Notes: generated by a model not told the origin, from the sequence alone. DNA of 7,922 nt from Acidobacteriota bacterium (GCA_019247865.1 JAFBAJ010000237.1:1-7922), one strand, 5' to 3'; positions 1 through 6,521 are shown, counted from the stretch's first letter. Made by a program: numbers and translations.

Positions 1-225
1 AAAGAATATCTGACGCTCAAGTCGCAGGAGTTCGCCAAGCGCGCAGAGCAGATGGATATCGGCAAAGGTAACGCGCAGGCTCTGCTCGACAGCAACGACG
101 CCGAGAGCCTGATGGCTAAAGTCCGAGAGAACAAGACGAAATACGAAGCCCTCGACAAAGAGAGCAAGGACTTAGAGACCAAAGCCAACAAGATTCAGGC
201 CGAGAACAAGGACAAAATTAAATAA
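1..225 (+). CDS. C-terminal end of an unidentified charged helical protein (5' truncated by window)
   Basis: Reading frame 1 is open from the first base to a TAA at 223-225 and gives 74 residues. The start lies upstream of the window. The peptide is very rich in Lys, Glu, Asp and Gln and has no proline, with segments such as AKVRENKTKYEALDKESKDL. This suggests a long amphipathic helix or coiled coil. There is no membrane segment, no cysteine and no recognisable catalytic motif. The gene converges on the permease gene at 299-1993, with an inverted repeat in the 73-base gap that may terminate both transcripts. I do not recognise the family. It could be the tail of a periplasmic or cytoplasmic coiled-coil protein, but function cannot be inferred from this fragment. 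The open frame, codon use and clean stop beside an intergenic repeat support real coding. Confidence 0.7.
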   Translation, partial: KEYLTLKSQEFAKRAEQMDIGKGNAQALLDSNDAESLMAKVRENKTKYEALDKESKDLETKANKIQAENKDKIK

Positions 226-230
226 GATTT

Positions 231-294
231 ACGCAAAGGCAAAGACGCAAAGAAAGACTTGAATGCCTTTCTTTGCGTCTTTGCGCCTTTGCGT
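231..294. terminator. Terminator-like inverted repeat of GCAAAGAC-type octamers between convergent genes
   Basis: The left arm at 231-256 (begins ACGCAAAGGCAAAGACGC) is matched by the right arm at 267-294. The only difference is a 2-base insertion (GC) in the right arm, and the loop is about 10 bases. Each arm is a short tandem array of a GCAAAGRC-like octamer. The element fills the gap between the plus-strand stop at 225 and the minus-strand permease stop at 299, so it could end transcription from both sides. No long T tract follows the hairpin, so termination is inferred. A second copy of the same family lies at 6815-6884, also between convergent genes. Confidence 0.6.
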
Positions 295-298
295 GAGC

Positions 299-1993
299 TT
301 ACTTCCTCTCCAAACGCGTGGCGAGCGTCATGCTGAGCGCGATGGCCGCGATCAGAAGGACGCCGTAGGCCGCGGCCGTGCCGAGATTGAAGTCCCGCAT
401 CGCCGCCGCGATGGCGATTGAGATCGGGCGATTGCTCGGCACGTAGACGAGGACGGAGGCGACGTATTCGCCGAGCGCGATGACGAACGCGAGCAGCGCC
501 CCGGCCAGCGCGCCCGGCCAGACGAGCGGCAAACGCACACGCCTGAACCTGCTCCACCAGCCCGCGCCGAGCCCGCTCGCGGCCTCTTCGAGCGCCGGAT
601 CGATCTGCTCCATGCTCGCCTGCACGCTCCGCACGACGAGCGGCATAAATCTCAAAAAATAGATGACCGGCAGAATCCAGAACGTGCCGACGAGGATAAA
701 CGCGCCGGTCAAAGGATTCTCGCGCCCGTAGGCCTCCGCGATGGCGACCGCCACGACCGTGCCCGGCAGAGCCCACGGCACCAGCACCAGCAGCGAGACG
801 AAACGCCGCCAGAGCGTGCGTCGTCCGGCCACCAGAGCCGTCACGCAGAAACTCCACGCGAGCGCCGCCACGGCCGCGATGCCGGACATCAACAGGCTGC
901 TCGTCAACGCGCCGCCCGCGCCCTCCTCCTGCAGAATGCGGCGATAGTTGTCGAGCGTGTAAGCGCGCGGCAGCAGCTCTGTCGTCCACGCTCCGTCGCG
1001 CGCGAAGCTGATGACGACGAGCGTGATGACGGGCAGCGCGAGCAGCAGCGAGAACGTCACGCCGCACACGGCCGCTAAGATTCGCGCCCGCCCGCTACGG
1101 ATGACCGCGCGCCTCTTCGTCGCGCCCTTGAGCGCGGCCGAGACGAACTGCCGCGTCCCTTCATAACGCTGAAAAAAGAGGAGCGCGCCGAGCGAGATGG
1201 CCGCCAGAATGACCGTCTCCGTGAGCGCCGTCGCAACATCGCCGCGCTGCCGCGCCGTGTAGATTTCGAGCGTCAGCACGCGCACGTCTCCGCCGAACAG
1301 GAGCGGCGCGCTGAACGACGCCATCGAAGTCATAAAGGTCAGCAGCCCCGCCGCCAGCAGCGACGGCGTGAGCTGCGGCAGCACGACCCGCGTCAAAACT
1401 TTGAGGCGACCCGCGCCGAGACTGCGCGCAGCTTCCGACAGTCCGGCGTCGATCCGCTGCAAGCCCGCGCCGACCAGCACGTAAAAGAACGGGTACATCG
1501 TGTAAGTGTGAAAGAGGAGCAGCGCCGTCCACCCGCGCAAAGTCCAGGGCGCGCGTTCGAGCCCGAAAGCCGTCTGCACGAGCCGCGCCAGGATTCCCGA
1601 TTCGCCGCAGAGAAAGATAAACGCGACCGTTCCGACCAGCGGCGGCAGGACGAGCGGCAACGCCGCGAGCGACGCAAAGGCTTTGCGCGCGGGGAACTCG
1701 TAGCGCTCGAAGAGGAACGCGAGCGGCACGCCCACGAGCGCGCACAGCGCGACCGTCATGATCGACAGAAACACGCTCGACCACATCGCCACGAGCGTCG
1801 TGCGCTGCGCCAGGACTTCCGCGTAATTCGCCAGCGTCCACACGCCGCCGCGTTGCAGCGAAGCCGCCAGCACATGCAGGTTCGGATAGATGACGCCGTA
1901 AATGAGGACGAGCGCGACAAGGAAGATCAGGATGAAGGATGAAGGATGAAGGATGAAAGAACGCTTGTGAGCTGTTTTTACTTCATCTTTCAT
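299..1993 (-). CDS. Ferric-iron-type ABC transporter permease, two fused BPD domains (FbpB/AfuB-like)
   Basis: This 564-residue inner-membrane protein would form the whole translocation channel of the importer. It holds two tandem MetI-like permease domains, as in FbpB/SfuB/ThiP. Each carries an EAA loop that docks on the ATPase: EAARSLGAG from residue 187, followed by VVLP, and EAASGLGAG from residue 470, followed by VRLP. About 12 hydrophobic segments are visible, for example near residues 21-35, 70-95, 106-128, 155-175, 211-232, 258-275, 303-330, 365-390, 397-420, 430-450, 491-515 and 540-556. The start at 1993 lies three bases after the ATPase stop. A GGAGGG Shine-Dalgarno sequence at 2001-2006 sits inside the ATPase 3' end. 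Residues about 11-23 are encoded by a tandem GGATGAA repeat, so the extreme N-terminus is repeat-derived and probably cytoplasmic. The family assignment is firm; the substrate is not. Confidence 0.93.
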   Translation of the reverse strand: MKDEVKTAHKRSFILHPSSFILIFLVALVLIYGVIYPNLHVLAASLQRGGVWTLANYAEVLAQRTTLVAMWSSVFLSIMTVALCALVGVPLAFLFERYEFPARKAFASLAALPLVLPPLVGTVAFIFLCGESGILARLVQTAFGLERAPWTLRGWTALLLFHTYTMYPFFYVLVGAGLQRIDAGLSEAARSLGAGRLKVLTRVVLPQLTPSLLAAGLLTFMTSMASFSAPLLFGGDVRVLTLEIYTARQRGDVATALTETVILAAISLGALLFFQRYEGTRQFVSAALKGATKRRAVIRSGRARILAAVCGVTFSLLLALPVITLVVISFARDGAWTTELLPRAYTLDNYRRILQEEGAGGALTSSLLMSGIAAVAALAWSFCVTALVAGRRTLWRRFVSLLVLVPWALPGTVVAVAIAEAYGRENPLTGAFILVGTFWILPVIYFLRFMPLVVRSVQASMEQIDPALEEAASGLGAGWWSRFRRVRLPLVWPGALAGALLAFVIALGEYVASVLVYVPSNRPISIAIAAAMRDFNLGTAAAYGVLLIAAIALSMTLATRLERK

Positions 1994-2006
1994 CCCTCAT
2001 CCCTCC
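1930..2006. repeat. GGATGAA tandem/inverted repeat spanning the ATPase-permease junction
   Basis: Four perfect tandem copies of GGATGAA occupy 1930-1957. A complementary array, TCTTTCATCC followed by CTCATCCCTCC, lies at 1986-2006. In the minus-strand mRNA, bases complementary to 1986-2005 can pair with those complementary to 1941-1960. I count 20 continuous pairs, two of them G-U, around a 25-base loop. The 5' arm contains the ATPase UGA stop (1997-1999), most of the permease Shine-Dalgarno (2001-2006) and the permease AUG (1991-1993). The 3' arm is codons for the permease N-terminus. The stem should therefore block independent initiation at the permease and make it depend on ribosomes finishing the ATPase. 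Repeat and pairing are seen directly; the regulatory effect is inferred. Confidence 0.8.
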
Positions 2007-3079
2007 GCCTTGAGTATGTTGATGCGTCCGGGCGGAAGTCCGACCATGCAGGAGTCGCCGGGCGCGAGGCCGACGAGGCGCAGCACTAAGGCTTCGAGTT
2101 GAAGCCCGTCTGCGTCGAGCCGCACGGTCGTCGTCGCGCCCGCAAAGTTGACTTCGCGGACAGTCGCGCGCAGCACGTTGTCGGCCGGAAACGACGCGCC
2201 CTGCGTGATGGAGATGTGCTCCGGGCGAATCGAGAGGACGGCGGGTTTGTTGATCGGCCCCAGGTCCTCTGCGCTGACGGGCACGTAGAGCGTGTGGCCT
2301 CCCGCGAGCGTCTTGAACTCGCCGTGCGCGTCGTGCTGCTTGCTGAGGCGCATCGCCTCTATGAAATTGTTGCGCCCGAGAAAGCGTGCGACGCCGAGGC
2401 TCTGCGGGCGCTCGTAAAGCTCGCGCGGCGTGCCCGTTTGGAGCAGTCGTCCGCCGCTCATCACGCCGATGCGGTCGCAGAGCGCGAAGGCTTCGTCCTG
2501 ATCGTGCGTGACGTAGATCGCGGTCAGGCCGAGCCGCTTGACCAGCTCGCGCAGCTCGCGGCGCGTCTCTTCGCGCAGGGCCACGTCGAGGTTCGAGAGC
2601 GGTTCGTCAAAGAGCAGCAGCAACGGCTCGATAACGATGGCGCGCGCGATGGCGACGCGCTGCTGCTGCCCGCCGGAGAGCTCTTCGACGCGCCTTTTTT
2701 CATAACCCGGAAGCTGCACCAGCGCGAGCGCGTCCGCGACCTTCGATGAGACCTCCGCCGCCGGACGCTTGCGCGCGCGCAGGCCGAAAGCCACGTTCTC
2801 AAAGACGTTGAGGTGCGGAAAGAGCGCGTAGTTCTGAAAGACCATCCCGAAGCCGCGCCGTTCGGGCGAGAGCTGCGTCAGGTCGCGCCCGTCCAGCTCG
2901 ATCCGGCCTGCATCCGGCAGCTCCAATCCGGCGATCATCCTCAGCGTCGTCGTCTTGCCGCAGCCCGAAGGCCCCAACAGCCCGAAGAACTCGCCGCGCT
3001 CGACCTCCAGCGACAGCTCGCGCACCGCCGCCGTCGCGCCGTAATTTTTCGAGATGTTGTTGAGCGAAAGAAAAGCCAT
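1997..3079 (-). CDS. ABC transporter ATP-binding protein, ferric/spermidine-putrescine-type (FbpC/PotA-like)
   Basis: This 360-residue cytoplasmic ATPase powers the importer. The Walker A motif GPSGCGKTT is at residues 36-44, the Q-loop glutamine at 82 (VFQNYALFPHL), the ABC signature LSGGQQQR at 134-141, Walker B LLLLFDEP at 153-160, the D-loop SNLD at 162-165 and the switch histidine H192 in THDQDEA. All catalytic positions are intact. The C-terminal 100 or so residues have the features of a TOBE domain (SIRPEHI near residue 287, then beta-rich sequence), as in FbpC, PotA and MalK relatives. The length is normal for the family. The gene lies 90 bases downstream of the acetyltransferase and three bases before the permease. 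No clear Shine-Dalgarno precedes the ATG at 3079; the upstream sequence is the flank of an inverted repeat. The product could equally be named for another substrate of this subfamily. Confidence 0.95.
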   Translation of the reverse strand: MAFLSLNNISKNYGATAAVRELSLEVERGEFFGLLGPSGCGKTTTLRMIAGLELPDAGRIELDGRDLTQLSPERRGFGMVFQNYALFPHLNVFENVAFGLRARKRPAAEVSSKVADALALVQLPGYEKRRVEELSGGQQQRVAIARAIVIEPLLLLFDEPLSNLDVALREETRRELRELVKRLGLTAIYVTHDQDEAFALCDRIGVMSGGRLLQTGTPRELYERPQSLGVARFLGRNNFIEAMRLSKQHDAHGEFKTLAGGHTLYVPVSAEDLGPINKPAVLSIRPEHISITQGASFPADNVLRATVREVNFAGATTTVRLDADGLQLEALVLRLVGLAPGDSCMVGLPPGRINILKAEG

Positions 3080-3091
3080 TTTTAAGAACTA

Positions 3092-3160
3092 GCCACAGAG
3101 ACACAGAGGCACAGAGAGAATAAAAATTTTATAAGCTCTGTGTCTCTGTGTCTCTGTGGC
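3092..3160. repeat. ACACAGAG-type inverted repeat inside the transporter operon
   Basis: Two 25-base arms, 3092-3116 (begins GCCACAGAGACACAGAGG) and 3136-3160, are complementary with one mismatch around a 19-base AT-rich loop. Each arm is about three tandem ACAGAGRC octamers. The element fills nearly all of the 90-base gap between the acetyltransferase stop (3170) and the ATPase start (3079), both on the minus strand. It has the same architecture as the elements at 231-294 and 6815-6884, but a different unit sequence. No U tract follows it in the operon direction, so it is not a classic terminator. It could act as an mRNA stabiliser or processing site, or as a partial attenuator between the upstream and downstream genes. 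The function is inferred only. Confidence 0.75.
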
Positions 3161-3169
3161 AATTATTTC

Positions 3170-3667
3170 TTAATCTGCTCCAACTACTTTGCTGCGCCGT
3201 TCGAGCAGCACCGTGTCGCGCCAGACGCCGTTCATCTTGCCGATGCGTTCGCGCTTGCCGACCTCGCGAAAGCCGCATTGCTTGTGCATCGTGATGCTGC
3301 GGCTGTTCTCCGGAAAGATTCCGGCCTGAAGCGACCAGATGCCGTTGTTCTCCGAATCGGAGATGAGCGCGTCGAGCAGCGCCTTGCCGACGCCTTCGCC
3401 CCTGTGGTTCGCGCCGACGTAAACGCTGATCTCGGCCACGCCCGCATAGACGTGACGGCTCGACACGGGGCTCAGGGCGGCCCAGCCCTTGATCGTCTCG
3501 CCGTCGCGCGCGACGAGGCGGCTGTAAGGCAGGTGGCGCGCGTCCCATTCCTCCCACGCGGGGGCCTGCGTCTCAAACGTCGCGTGCCCGGTCGCAATGC
3601 CTTCGAGATAGACCACACGCACCTGCTCCCAGTCCTCCGCGTTCATCCTGTCAATCACAAAACTCAT
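3170..3667 (-). CDS. GNAT N-acetyltransferase, phosphinothricin/MnaT-like
   Basis: This 165-residue cytoplasmic enzyme should transfer acetyl from acetyl-CoA to an amino group. The GNAT fold is visible. Near the N-terminus, residues 19-33 (VYLEGIATGHATFET) match the substrate-side segment of the phosphinothricin acetyltransferase/YncA (MnaT)/ArsN group. Strand 4 with AEISVYV (78-84) precedes the acetyl-CoA pyrophosphate loop HRGEGVGKALL at 88-98. IFPENSRSITMHKQCGF (117-133) is the typical motif B, with Asn121 and the helix before a CGF turn. The gene starts 22 bases after the binding-protein stop and is followed by the ATPase, so it lies within the transporter operon. Known substrates in this group include phosphinothricin, methionine sulfoximine/sulfone and arsinothricin, so a detoxification or amino-acid-analogue role is possible. 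The actual substrate cannot be read from sequence. Only a weak purine-rich GGAAAG precedes the start. Confidence 0.9.
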   Translation of the reverse strand: MSFVIDRMNAEDWEQVRVVYLEGIATGHATFETQAPAWEEWDARHLPYSRLVARDGETIKGWAALSPVSSRHVYAGVAEISVYVGANHRGEGVGKALLDALISDSENNGIWSLQAGIFPENSRSITMHKQCGFREVGKRERIGKMNGVWRDTVLLERRSKVVGAD

Positions 3668-3689
3668 CTTAGTCTTTCCGGCTGCCGAA

Positions 3690-4781
3690 CTATTTCTGCG
3701 CCTGCCCGCGAATCTGCGTGTCCCAGTATTTTAACCACTCGCCGCCCTCACGCCGCAGCAGGTTCCAGTCGACCTTCATCCGCGTGATGGGTTGATTCAT
3801 CCACGCTGGAAGCTGCGCGCGATCTATGTCCGTGCGCGCAGGGAGGCGATAGTAACTTTGCGCGGCGTGGATCAGGCTCTCCGGCGTCGTGACGAATTCA
3901 TAAAAGCGTCGGGCCTCCTCTTCGTGCGGCGCGCCGCGCACGATGGCGATGGCGTCGATCACGACGGGCGTCCCGCTCGACGGGATGACGTACGCGACCG
4001 GAAGTTTTTTCTGCTCCTGATAAAGCCGCGCGTCCGGCATGTTGTAGAGACTGATGAGCCCCTCGCGCCGCGCCAGCTTCTGCATGAGCAGGGTTCCGTC
4101 GGCCGTGTATTCATGCACGTTCGCGTCCAGCCGCCGCAGCCAGTCGTAGCCGCCCGCGGGCGAATTGGTCTGCGGATAAAAACGCCAGATCATCGCGCCG
4201 AAGATCGCGCGCATGGAATCGGACGGATTCGGATTGCGGATCAGGACTTTGTCACGCCACTTAGGGTCGAGCACGTCGTCCCAATCGCGCGGAGCATCCG
4301 AAGCCGCGACCGCTTCGCTGTTATAAACGATCACCTCCGGCGTCTCGAAAGTTCCGTACCAGCGATCCTGCGCGTCGCGCGCTTCGGGCGGAACCTTGTC
4401 CGCCCACGTCGGGCGATACGGCGCGAGCAGGTTCTCGTCGGCGGCCGTCTGAAAGGTCGTGTGCGCCGCGCCCCACCAGAGGTCTGCCTGTGGGCGATTC
4501 TGCTCCGTGCGGATTCGTCCCAGGACCTCCTGCGAGCCCATGTCCACGACCTGCACGTCCACGTCCGGGTTGGCCTGCTTATAACGCGCCACGAAATCGC
4601 GCAGCATGTCCTGCCCGTGCGGCGTGTAGATGAGCAGCCTGCGCTGCGGCCCCGTGCCGCGCGACCCGCAAGCGAGGGCGCAGCAGACGAGGCCGAGCGC
4701 ACAGATGATAATGAGCAGACGATGCTGTCCGAGAGACATCACAAAAGACAACGTGTTGAGAGTTGGTCGAACGCCGTTCAT
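3690..4781 (-). CDS. ABC transporter extracellular substrate-binding protein, ferric-iron/AfuA-like, probable lipoprotein
   Basis: From the ATG at 4781 the product has 363 residues. A start at 4739 (MSLGQHR, 349 residues) gives a neater signal peptide: a basic n-region, the core LLIIICALGLVCC, and ALAC as a plausible though imperfect lipobox with the modified cysteine at 38 (numbering from 4781). Neither start has a good Shine-Dalgarno. The mature part has the type-II periplasmic binding protein pattern: LLIYTPHGQDML (49-60), then VDMGSQEVLGRIRTEQNRPQADLWWG (79-104), PEVIVYNSEAV (148-158) and PVAYVIPSSGTPVVIDAIAI (261-280). This resembles the ferric/AfuA/2-aminoethylphosphonate/thiamine binding-protein cluster. 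The adjacent Tyr-Tyr ligands of classical FbpA are not seen in the middle of the C-lobe, where YNMPDARLY (246-254) lies instead. Iron as substrate is therefore only one option; phosphonates, sugar phosphates and thiamine are others. It is the first gene of the operon. Confidence 0.9.
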   Translation of the reverse strand: MNGVRPTLNTLSFVMSLGQHRLLIIICALGLVCCALACGSRGTGPQRRLLIYTPHGQDMLRDFVARYKQANPDVDVQVVDMGSQEVLGRIRTEQNRPQADLWWGAAHTTFQTAADENLLAPYRPTWADKVPPEARDAQDRWYGTFETPEVIVYNSEAVAASDAPRDWDDVLDPKWRDKVLIRNPNPSDSMRAIFGAMIWRFYPQTNSPAGGYDWLRRLDANVHEYTADGTLLMQKLARREGLISLYNMPDARLYQEQKKLPVAYVIPSSGTPVVIDAIAIVRGAPHEEEARRFYEFVTTPESLIHAAQSYYRLPARTDIDRAQLPAWMNQPITRMKVDWNLLRREGGEWLKYWDTQIRGQAQK

Positions 4782-4799
4782 GCTAACATAGAAGATGGC

Positions 4800-4878
4800 C
4801 TTTGGTCTTTGTGCTTTGGTCTTTGCACGCGACTCAAGCTTGAGTGAGACATCAAAGACCAAAGTTCTAAGACCAAAG
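4800..4878. repeat. CAAAGAC-heptamer inverted repeat with a nested 14-bp palindrome, upstream of the binding-protein gene
   Basis: The arms at 4800-4825 (CTTTGGTCTTTGTGCTTTGG, then TCTTTG) and 4853-4878 are complementary at 23 of 26 positions, with the differences clustered at 4810-4813. The arms are made of CAAAGAC-like heptamers. The 27-base loop contains a perfect 14-bp palindrome, ACTCAAGCTTGAGT, at 4832-4845. On the plus strand the right arm is soon followed by a T6 run (4883-4888), so plus-strand readthrough from the operon side could terminate here before the divergent gene at 4956. In the minus-strand direction it would form a 5' leader structure for the binding-protein mRNA if transcription starts above 4880. 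The palindrome could also be an operator. These roles are inferred. Confidence 0.7.
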
Positions 4879-4889
4879 ACCGTTTTTTC

Positions 4890-4919
4890 TTGGCTTAGAT
4901 GACGGCACGCGAGTAGAAT
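4890..4919 (+). promoter_or_regulatory. Candidate sigma70-type promoter for the FG-GAP gene
   Basis: TTGGCT at 4890-4895 resembles the -35 box (4 of 6 bases). TAGAAT at 4914-4919 resembles the -10 box (5 of 6). They are separated by 18 bases. Transcription would begin near 4926 and leave a leader of about 30 bases carrying a strong AGGAGG Shine-Dalgarno (4941-4946), nine bases before the ATG at 4956. It begins just after the upstream inverted repeat and its T tract. No convincing counterpart was found on the minus strand for the transporter operon. Confidence 0.4.
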
Positions 4920-4955
4920 AAAGCCCCCTGTGAAACCGATAGGAGGCTGATTGAG

Positions 4956-6521
4956 ATGAGACTGCTCCTCTGTCTGACGATTTTGGCTTTGATGGCGAGC
5001 CAGAGCGTGTGGGTCGCCAGAGCCCAATGCACCACGCCGAGCTTCCGCTCGCTGACCCCGTTCGCCACCGGCGCTACGCCGAAATTCATCGTCATCGTAG
5101 ACCTGAACGGTGACGGTAAGCTTGATCTCGCGACGGCCAATAACGCGGGCGGCCTCTCCGTCAGCCTCGGCCGTGGCAACGGTACTTTCAATCCCTACTT
5201 CAACGTGCCGGGCATCGGCGTGACCTCGGAGGCCATCGTCGTGAGGGACTTTAATCTGGACGGCTATCTGGACGCGATTGTCCCGAACAGCACGCAGAAC
5301 GCACTTTCAATCGCGCCCGGCAACGGGCAGAGCAACGTCTTCGGTCAGGTTGGCAATCTGGGGCTCACTACCGGAGCACAGGCCATCGCCGCCGGAGACT
5401 TTAATCGGGACGGAAGGCCGGACCTGGCCGTCGGGATGACCAATAACGTCGTCTCGATATTTATCAACCACCCGCTCAACCCCAGCAGCATATTTTTCGA
5501 CCCGCCGGTCAATTACACAGTCAACGGCAATCCGGTCTACATCGTCGTCGAAGATTTCACGCAGGACGGCAAGCTCGACATTGCGACCGCGAACCGGGAC
5601 GGCGGGACGGTCGCGCTCCTGAACGGCGACGGCGCAGGCGCTTTCACGCAGCCCACCTATTACACGGTCACTCCGGGCAGCCCGCAAACGCTCGCCGTCG
5701 GAGACTACAACCGTGACAGCAAGCCCGATCTGGCGGTCGTGCGGTCCGGGAGCGACAGCGTGCTGCTCCTCAAGAACGTCGCGGGCGCATTTACCCCGGA
5801 CGCGACGCTTGCGGTCGGAGCCAATCCGATGTCCGTGGCGAGCGCAGACCTCAACGGCGACGGCAAGCTCGATCTGGCGACGGCCAACAAGAACTCGAAC
5901 AGCGTCTCTGTGCTTTTGGGCAGCGGCGCGGGAAGCTTCAGCGATCAGATCAGCTTCGGCGTCGGCCCGAGCATTATCGCTACCGCGCCGCAGACGGTTG
6001 CCATCGGCGACCTCAACATGGACGGCAAGCAGGACCTCGCCGTGGCGAATCGTGACACGAGCAGCGTGACCGTGCTCCTGAACACCTGCGGCGGCGGGAC
6101 GACCAAACCCAAGATCGATTTCGACGGCGACGGCATGACCGACATCGCAGTCTTTCGCCCCGGCAGCGGGACGTGGTATGTCCTTCGCAGCTCGAACAAT
6201 TCTGTCCTGACGGCGCTCTGGGGACAGAACGGCGACCTGCCCGCGGCGGCCGATTTCGACGGTGACGGCAAGACTGACTTCGCTGTCTTCCGACCTTCGA
6301 CCGGCACGTGGCATATCCGGCGCAGCTCGGACAACTCTTTCTACACCGTCGCGTTCGGCGCGGCGGGCGATCAGCCTGCGGCCGGAGACTATGACGGCGA
6401 CGGCCTGGCGGATCAGGCTGTCTTTCGTCCGGCGGACGGAACATGGTATGTCCTCAGAAGCTCGGACGGAGCGTTCCGCGCGCAGCCCTGGGGCATCAGC
6501 TCAGACATACAGGTGCAGTGA
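4956..6521 (+). CDS. Secreted FG-GAP/VCBS beta-propeller repeat protein with Ca2+-binding motifs
   Basis: This 521-residue protein begins with a Sec signal peptide (MRLLLCLTILALMASQSVWVA), probably cleaved near ARA-Q24 (residues 21-24). It then carries seven FG-GAP-type repeats of about 50 residues. Each centres on a calcium-binding DxNxDGxxD loop, at residues 49, 98, 148, 200, 250, 298 and 352; the fifth has Ser at the usual Gly (DYNRDSKPD). Seven units suit a complete integrin-alpha-like seven-bladed propeller. After a Gly/Thr linker (378-384) come three 45-residue repeats of a second type, DFDGDG..D.AVFRP..GTWYVLRSS, starting at 388, 433 and 478. The protein stops just where a fourth loop would begin (WGISSDIQVQ). 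The start is well supported by AGGAGG nine bases upstream. Such proteins are extracellular and often take part in adhesion or ligand binding; the partner is unknown. No C-terminal sorting domain or anchor is seen. The stop overlaps the start of the next gene. Confidence 0.93.
   Translation: MRLLLCLTILALMASQSVWVARAQCTTPSFRSLTPFATGATPKFIVIVDLNGDGKLDLATANNAGGLSVSLGRGNGTFNPYFNVPGIGVTSEAIVVRDFNLDGYLDAIVPNSTQNALSIAPGNGQSNVFGQVGNLGLTTGAQAIAAGDFNRDGRPDLAVGMTNNVVSIFINHPLNPSSIFFDPPVNYTVNGNPVYIVVEDFTQDGKLDIATANRDGGTVALLNGDGAGAFTQPTYYTVTPGSPQTLAVGDYNRDSKPDLAVVRSGSDSVLLLKNVAGAFTPDATLAVGANPMSVASADLNGDGKLDLATANKNSNSVSVLLGSGAGSFSDQISFGVGPSIIATAPQTVAIGDLNMDGKQDLAVANRDTSSVTVLLNTCGGGTTKPKIDFDGDGMTDIAVFRPGSGTWYVLRSSNNSVLTALWGQNGDLPAAADFDGDGKTDFAVFRPSTGTWHIRRSSDNSFYTVAFGAAGDQPAAGDYDGDGLADQAVFRPADGTWYVLRSSDGAFRAQPWGISSDIQVQ

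Noticed and set aside
231..294. CRISPR-like array from repeated octamers
   Set aside because: Units are contiguous 7- or 8-mers with no spacers of 25-40 bases, and no cas genes are present.
195..1067. Minus-strand frame overlapping the permease gene, and similar frames at 1161-1841 and 2524-2802
   Set aside because: These are Arg/Ala-rich shadow frames of the permease and ATPase, which carry intact diagnostic motifs.
1508..1942. Plus-strand frame opposite the permease, and others at 2099-2749 and 3140-3787
   Set aside because: Low-complexity Arg/Glu/Ala composition with no Shine-Dalgarno or domain; they oppose well-supported genes.
3792..4847. Long plus-strand open frame (351 codons) antisense to the binding-protein gene
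   Set aside because: The product is Arg/Val/His-rich with no domain pattern. It lies opposite a protein with clear family motifs, as expected from GC-rich third positions.
3690..5027. Binding-protein gene extended to a start at 5027
   Set aside because: The extension would read through the inverted repeat and the 5' end of the divergent FG-GAP gene. The signal peptide begins only near 4739-4781.
5307..6314. Minus-strand open frame (335 codons) antisense to the FG-GAP gene
   Set aside because: Its apparent regularity mirrors the FG-GAP repeats on the other strand. It has no start signal and no family features.
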